Assembly: GCA_000435475.1 (NCBI GenBank)
Contig: FR896057.1
Coordinates: 46,757-68,266 of the forward strand
Source: Cryptobacterium sp. CAG:338
GTDB taxonomy: Bacteria; Actinomycetota; Coriobacteriia; Coriobacteriales; Eggerthellaceae
DNA length: 21,510 nt
Direction: 5' to 3'
Each line of letters begins with the position of its first letter. The stretch's first letter is position 1. The notes under the pieces were generated by a model. The model was not told the DNA's origin and made no database searches. It worked only from the letters and a program-made list of their open reading frames with translations. Below are positions 19,438-21,510 of the stretch, one piece after another. The translations under genes and the position numbers were made by a program.

Positions 19438-19691
19438 CAATGCGTCTGAAAATGTGTCAGAAAATGTGACAAGATTTGCGGCTGAGTTTGCGGCGAAGTC
19501 CGTGACTGAAAATGCGCTAGAACATGCGGCGAAGTTCGTGCGGAATGCGCGGCAAAATCTGCGGCGGAATACGCGGCAAAATCTGCTTGGTATTAATTAC
19601 CGCAACTTTATCATTTGTACCGATAATTTCCCTATCCCTAGTAGGTGAGGTATCCTAATAGGGTATGTGAAAATCGAGAGGGATTAACCGT
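19438..19691. repeat. repeat-rich gap with a 24-nt tandem duplication
   Basis: Positions 19539-19562 and 19563-19586 are a 24-nt tandem repeat (22 of 24 identical). Upstream, GAAAATG(T/C)G and TGCGGCGAAGT(C/T)CGTG each recur, so most of 19440-19590 is built from degenerate repeats. A frame from GTG at 19454 is open but lacks a ribosome binding site and has repeat-driven composition, so it is not called as a gene. Confidence 0.7.
19637..19662 (+). promoter_or_regulatory. two CCTANTAGG palindromes upstream of hisE, candidate operator
   Basis: CCTAGTAGG (19637-19645) and CCTAATAGG (19654-19662) are imperfectly repeated palindromes with centres 17 bp apart, each preceded by TAT. They end 29 nt before the hisE ATG and could overlap its promoter. 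The binding factor is unknown. Confidence 0.4.
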
Positions 19692-20153
19692 ATGAAAACC
19701 TATTTGTCCGATGATCGCCCGCAGCCAGAAAGCCAAATTGGTGCGGCTTTGGAATCGCTTGCTCACACCATCCATGAGCGTCGCGATGCAGGTGAAAAAA
19801 GCTATACCTATCGCCTTTTGATGGGCGATTTAGACAAGTTGTTGAAGAAGCTTGTAGAAGAAGCTCATGAAACTACATTGGCAGCAAAAGACATTGCTGC
19901 TTTAGACGCTGTCGCGGCGGCAAAGCCTGACGCTGTGGATGAGAAACTCCGTAGTGCAGAAGTGGATCACCTCCGTTACGAGGCGGGAGATGTGGTGTAT
20001 CACCTGATGGTGCTTTTGGAGCGCTGTGGTATTTCGCTTGATGAATTCGCCGCAGAAATGAATTCGCGTATGACTGAGGATGAAATTTCGTTACGTCAAG
20101 GCGTGGTGCTTTTGAAGCCCGAACACATTAATCGCGGACACCACGAAGAATAG
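19692..20153 (+). CDS. hisE: phosphoribosyl-ATP pyrophosphatase
   Basis: Hydrolyses phosphoribosyl-ATP to phosphoribosyl-AMP, the second step of histidine synthesis, in the cytoplasm. The all-alpha NTP pyrophosphatase (MazG-like) fold shows the HisE signatures: SYTYRLLxGDLDKLLKKL at 37-54, the metal-binding EExxE at 56-60, and the second acidic helix EAGDVVYHLMVLL at 97-109 with Asp100. At 153 residues it is longer than the typical 90-110, because of an N-terminal segment, an Ala-rich insert at about 68-92 between the two halves, and a short C-terminal tail. GAGAGGGAT lies about 8 nt before the ATG. It ends 9 nt before glmM, so both are one transcript. No other his gene is nearby; a MazG-type house-cleaning enzyme is the alternative. 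Confidence 0.85.
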   Translation: MKTYLSDDRPQPESQIGAALESLAHTIHERRDAGEKSYTYRLLMGDLDKLLKKLVEEAHETTLAAKDIAALDAVAAAKPDAVDEKLRSAEVDHLRYEAGDVVYHLMVLLERCGISLDEFAAEMNSRMTEDEISLRQGVVLLKPEHINRGHHEE

Positions 20154-20162
20154 GGGACAACA

Positions 20163-21503
20163 ATGGCAAAATTATTTGGAACTGACGGCGCTCGAGGTGT
20201 CGCCAATACTGAACTGACGTGTGATATCGCTTTTAAGCTTGGTCAAGCAGCAGTTGAATTCCTAGGAAAGACCATTGTTGTTGGTAAAGATACACGTCTT
20301 TCCGGCGACATGCTGGAATGTGCTCTCAACGCGGGTATTATGAGCCGCGGGGGAACTGTGTTAGCGGCGGGCATTATCCCAACGCCTGGTGTTGCGTTCT
20401 TAACGCGCGAATTATACGCAGATGGTGGCGTGGTTATTTCTGCCTCCCATAATCCTCCAGAGTACAACGGCATTAAATTTTTCGATGGACAAGGCTTTAA
20501 ACTGCCCGACGAAGTGGAAGCTTCTCTTGAAACCTTTGTTGAGGCGGGTGGAACTCCCATCGATCAGCTGCCCGCAGGTGACGAAGTGGGCGTTATTGTT
20601 CCAGTAGAAAATGCATGCGAGTTGTACATCAATCATGCGGTGTCTTTAGTTCGTGGCGAGGGACTTTCATTTGAGGGCGTAAAGGTTGCTCTCGATACTG
20701 GTCACGGAGCTGCATCGCTTACCACCGCGCATGCGTTGGAAGAATTAGGTGCCGAAGTTGTAGTAATAAACGACGACTTTACCGGTACCGACATCAACGT
20801 AGAATGCGGTTCAACTCATCTCGAGCCTTTGAAAAACCTTATGGCAGCAACACACGCCAATATCGGTATTGCGCATGATGGCGATGCCGATCGTGTTATG
20901 TTCGTAGATGAGCTTGGCAATGAAATCGATGGCGATGTCGTAGAAGCGGTCTGCGCTATTGACTTAAAAGAACGCGGCGAACTTCCTGGCAACACCGTCG
21001 TTTCAACCGTTATGTGCAATTTAGGCTTTGTGAAGGCTATGGAAGCTGCAGGCATTGAAGTTATTCAAACTCAGGTAGGCGATCGCTATGTATTGCAGAA
21101 GCTGCGCGAAGGTGGTTTTGTGCTCGGCGGCGAACAGAGCGGCCATATGATCTTCCTGAAGCACAACTCAACAGGAGATGGCCTTATTACGGCATGTCAG
21201 TTTCTGTCTGCATGCTTAAGGAAAGGGGCTGCGGTTTCTGAGGTCGCAAGTGTTATGCAACGTTTCCCTCAGGAGCTTATAAATGTTTGCGTTACTGATA
21301 AACATGCGGTTACCAATAATGAAGTGGTGGCCAAAGCAATTGAGGAGGGCGCTGACGAGTTAGGATCGAGCGGACGTATTCTCGTCCGTCCTAGCGGAAC
21401 CGAGCCTCTGGTGCGCGTTATGGTTGAAGCACCCACGCACGATCAGGCTCATGAGGTTGCTGCGAAAATTGCCAATGTTATTGAAGCGGAGCTTGGCGCG
21501 TAA
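20163..21503 (+). CDS. glmM: phosphoglucosamine mutase
   Basis: Converts glucosamine-6-phosphate to glucosamine-1-phosphate on the way to UDP-N-acetylglucosamine, the precursor of peptidoglycan. All four loops of the alpha-D-phosphohexomutase family are present: the phosphoserine loop SASHNP with Ser95, the magnesium loop DGDADR at 239-244, the sugar loop GGEQSGH at 322-328, and the phosphate loop RPSGTEP at 409-415. The N-terminal LFGTDGARGVAN is the GlmM form rather than phosphomannomutase. Length (446 residues) is normal and the stop lies 7 nt before the window end. GGGGA a few nt before the ATG is the ribosome binding site. Co-transcription with hisE is likely. Confidence 0.96.
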   Translation: MAKLFGTDGARGVANTELTCDIAFKLGQAAVEFLGKTIVVGKDTRLSGDMLECALNAGIMSRGGTVLAAGIIPTPGVAFLTRELYADGGVVISASHNPPEYNGIKFFDGQGFKLPDEVEASLETFVEAGGTPIDQLPAGDEVGVIVPVENACELYINHAVSLVRGEGLSFEGVKVALDTGHGAASLTTAHALEELGAEVVVINDDFTGTDINVECGSTHLEPLKNLMAATHANIGIAHDGDADRVMFVDELGNEIDGDVVEAVCAIDLKERGELPGNTVVSTVMCNLGFVKAMEAAGIEVIQTQVGDRYVLQKLREGGFVLGGEQSGHMIFLKHNSTGDGLITACQFLSACLRKGAAVSEVASVMQRFPQELINVCVTDKHAVTNNEVVAKAIEEGADELGSSGRILVRPSGTEPLVRVMVEAPTHDQAHEVAAKIANVIEAELGA

Positions 21504-21510
21504 AACTTTA

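Noticed and set aside
19454..19648. A 64-codon frame starting with GTG between the amidohydrolase gene and hisE
   Set aside because: No ribosome binding site, and the protein is generated by degenerate DNA repeats (RNARQNLRRNTRQNL).

Overview
The window reads as a chromosomal segment of an actinobacterium with moderate G+C, most likely a Coriobacteriia-type organism. This placement is an inference. The RpoC N-terminal half follows the actinobacterial pattern, with an acidic coiled-coil insert and the actinobacterial wording around the active site. rpoBC stands alone, with no ribosomal protein genes on either side. No rRNA, tRNA, CRISPR array or transposase gene was seen.

Positions 1-1754 are the end of a surface-polysaccharide locus: the 3' part of a UDP-glucuronate 4-epimerase gene and a complete UDP-glucose 6-dehydrogenase (ugd). 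Together they convert UDP-glucose to UDP-glucuronate and then UDP-galacturonate. Positions 1755-8416 are visibly richer in A+T and look like accessory DNA. They hold a 793-residue multi-pass membrane protein of unknown function, a relic copy of the ugd 3' end, a truncated small membrane protein, a damaged MNT-type nucleotidyltransferase gene with an 18-bp inverted repeat, a zinc-ribbon membrane protein, a YD-repeat lipoprotein, an orphan TacA/DUF1778-type antitoxin and a DUF4143 ATPase on the minus strand. Positions 8417-8991 are mostly non-coding, with a perfect palindrome, a hairpin, a 30-residue membrane microprotein with a strong ribosome binding site, and a cluster of short repeats.

From 8992 the window returns to core genes: a TSUP (TauE/SafE) anion exporter, then rpoB and rpoC (9903-17828) with their own promoter and a strong terminator. 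After these come an MTA/SAH-deaminase-like amidohydrolase, hisE and glmM.

The strongest observation is in RpoC. After the normal end of the beta' chain there are about 220 extra residues. Residues 1321-1377 align without gaps to the C-terminal DNA-binding domain of the RNA polymerase alpha subunit, and the positions equivalent to E. coli alpha R265, N268, G296, K298 and E302 are kept. This suggests a beta' subunit with its own alpha-CTD-like DNA or activator contact module. Other notable points are the ugd-tail duplication bracketing the membrane-protein gene, the inverted repeat with an apparent frameshift in the nucleotidyltransferase gene, an in-frame 12-nt repeat inside the amidohydrolase, a palindrome between the -35 and -10 of rpoB, and an unusual rifampicin-pocket sequence in RpoB.
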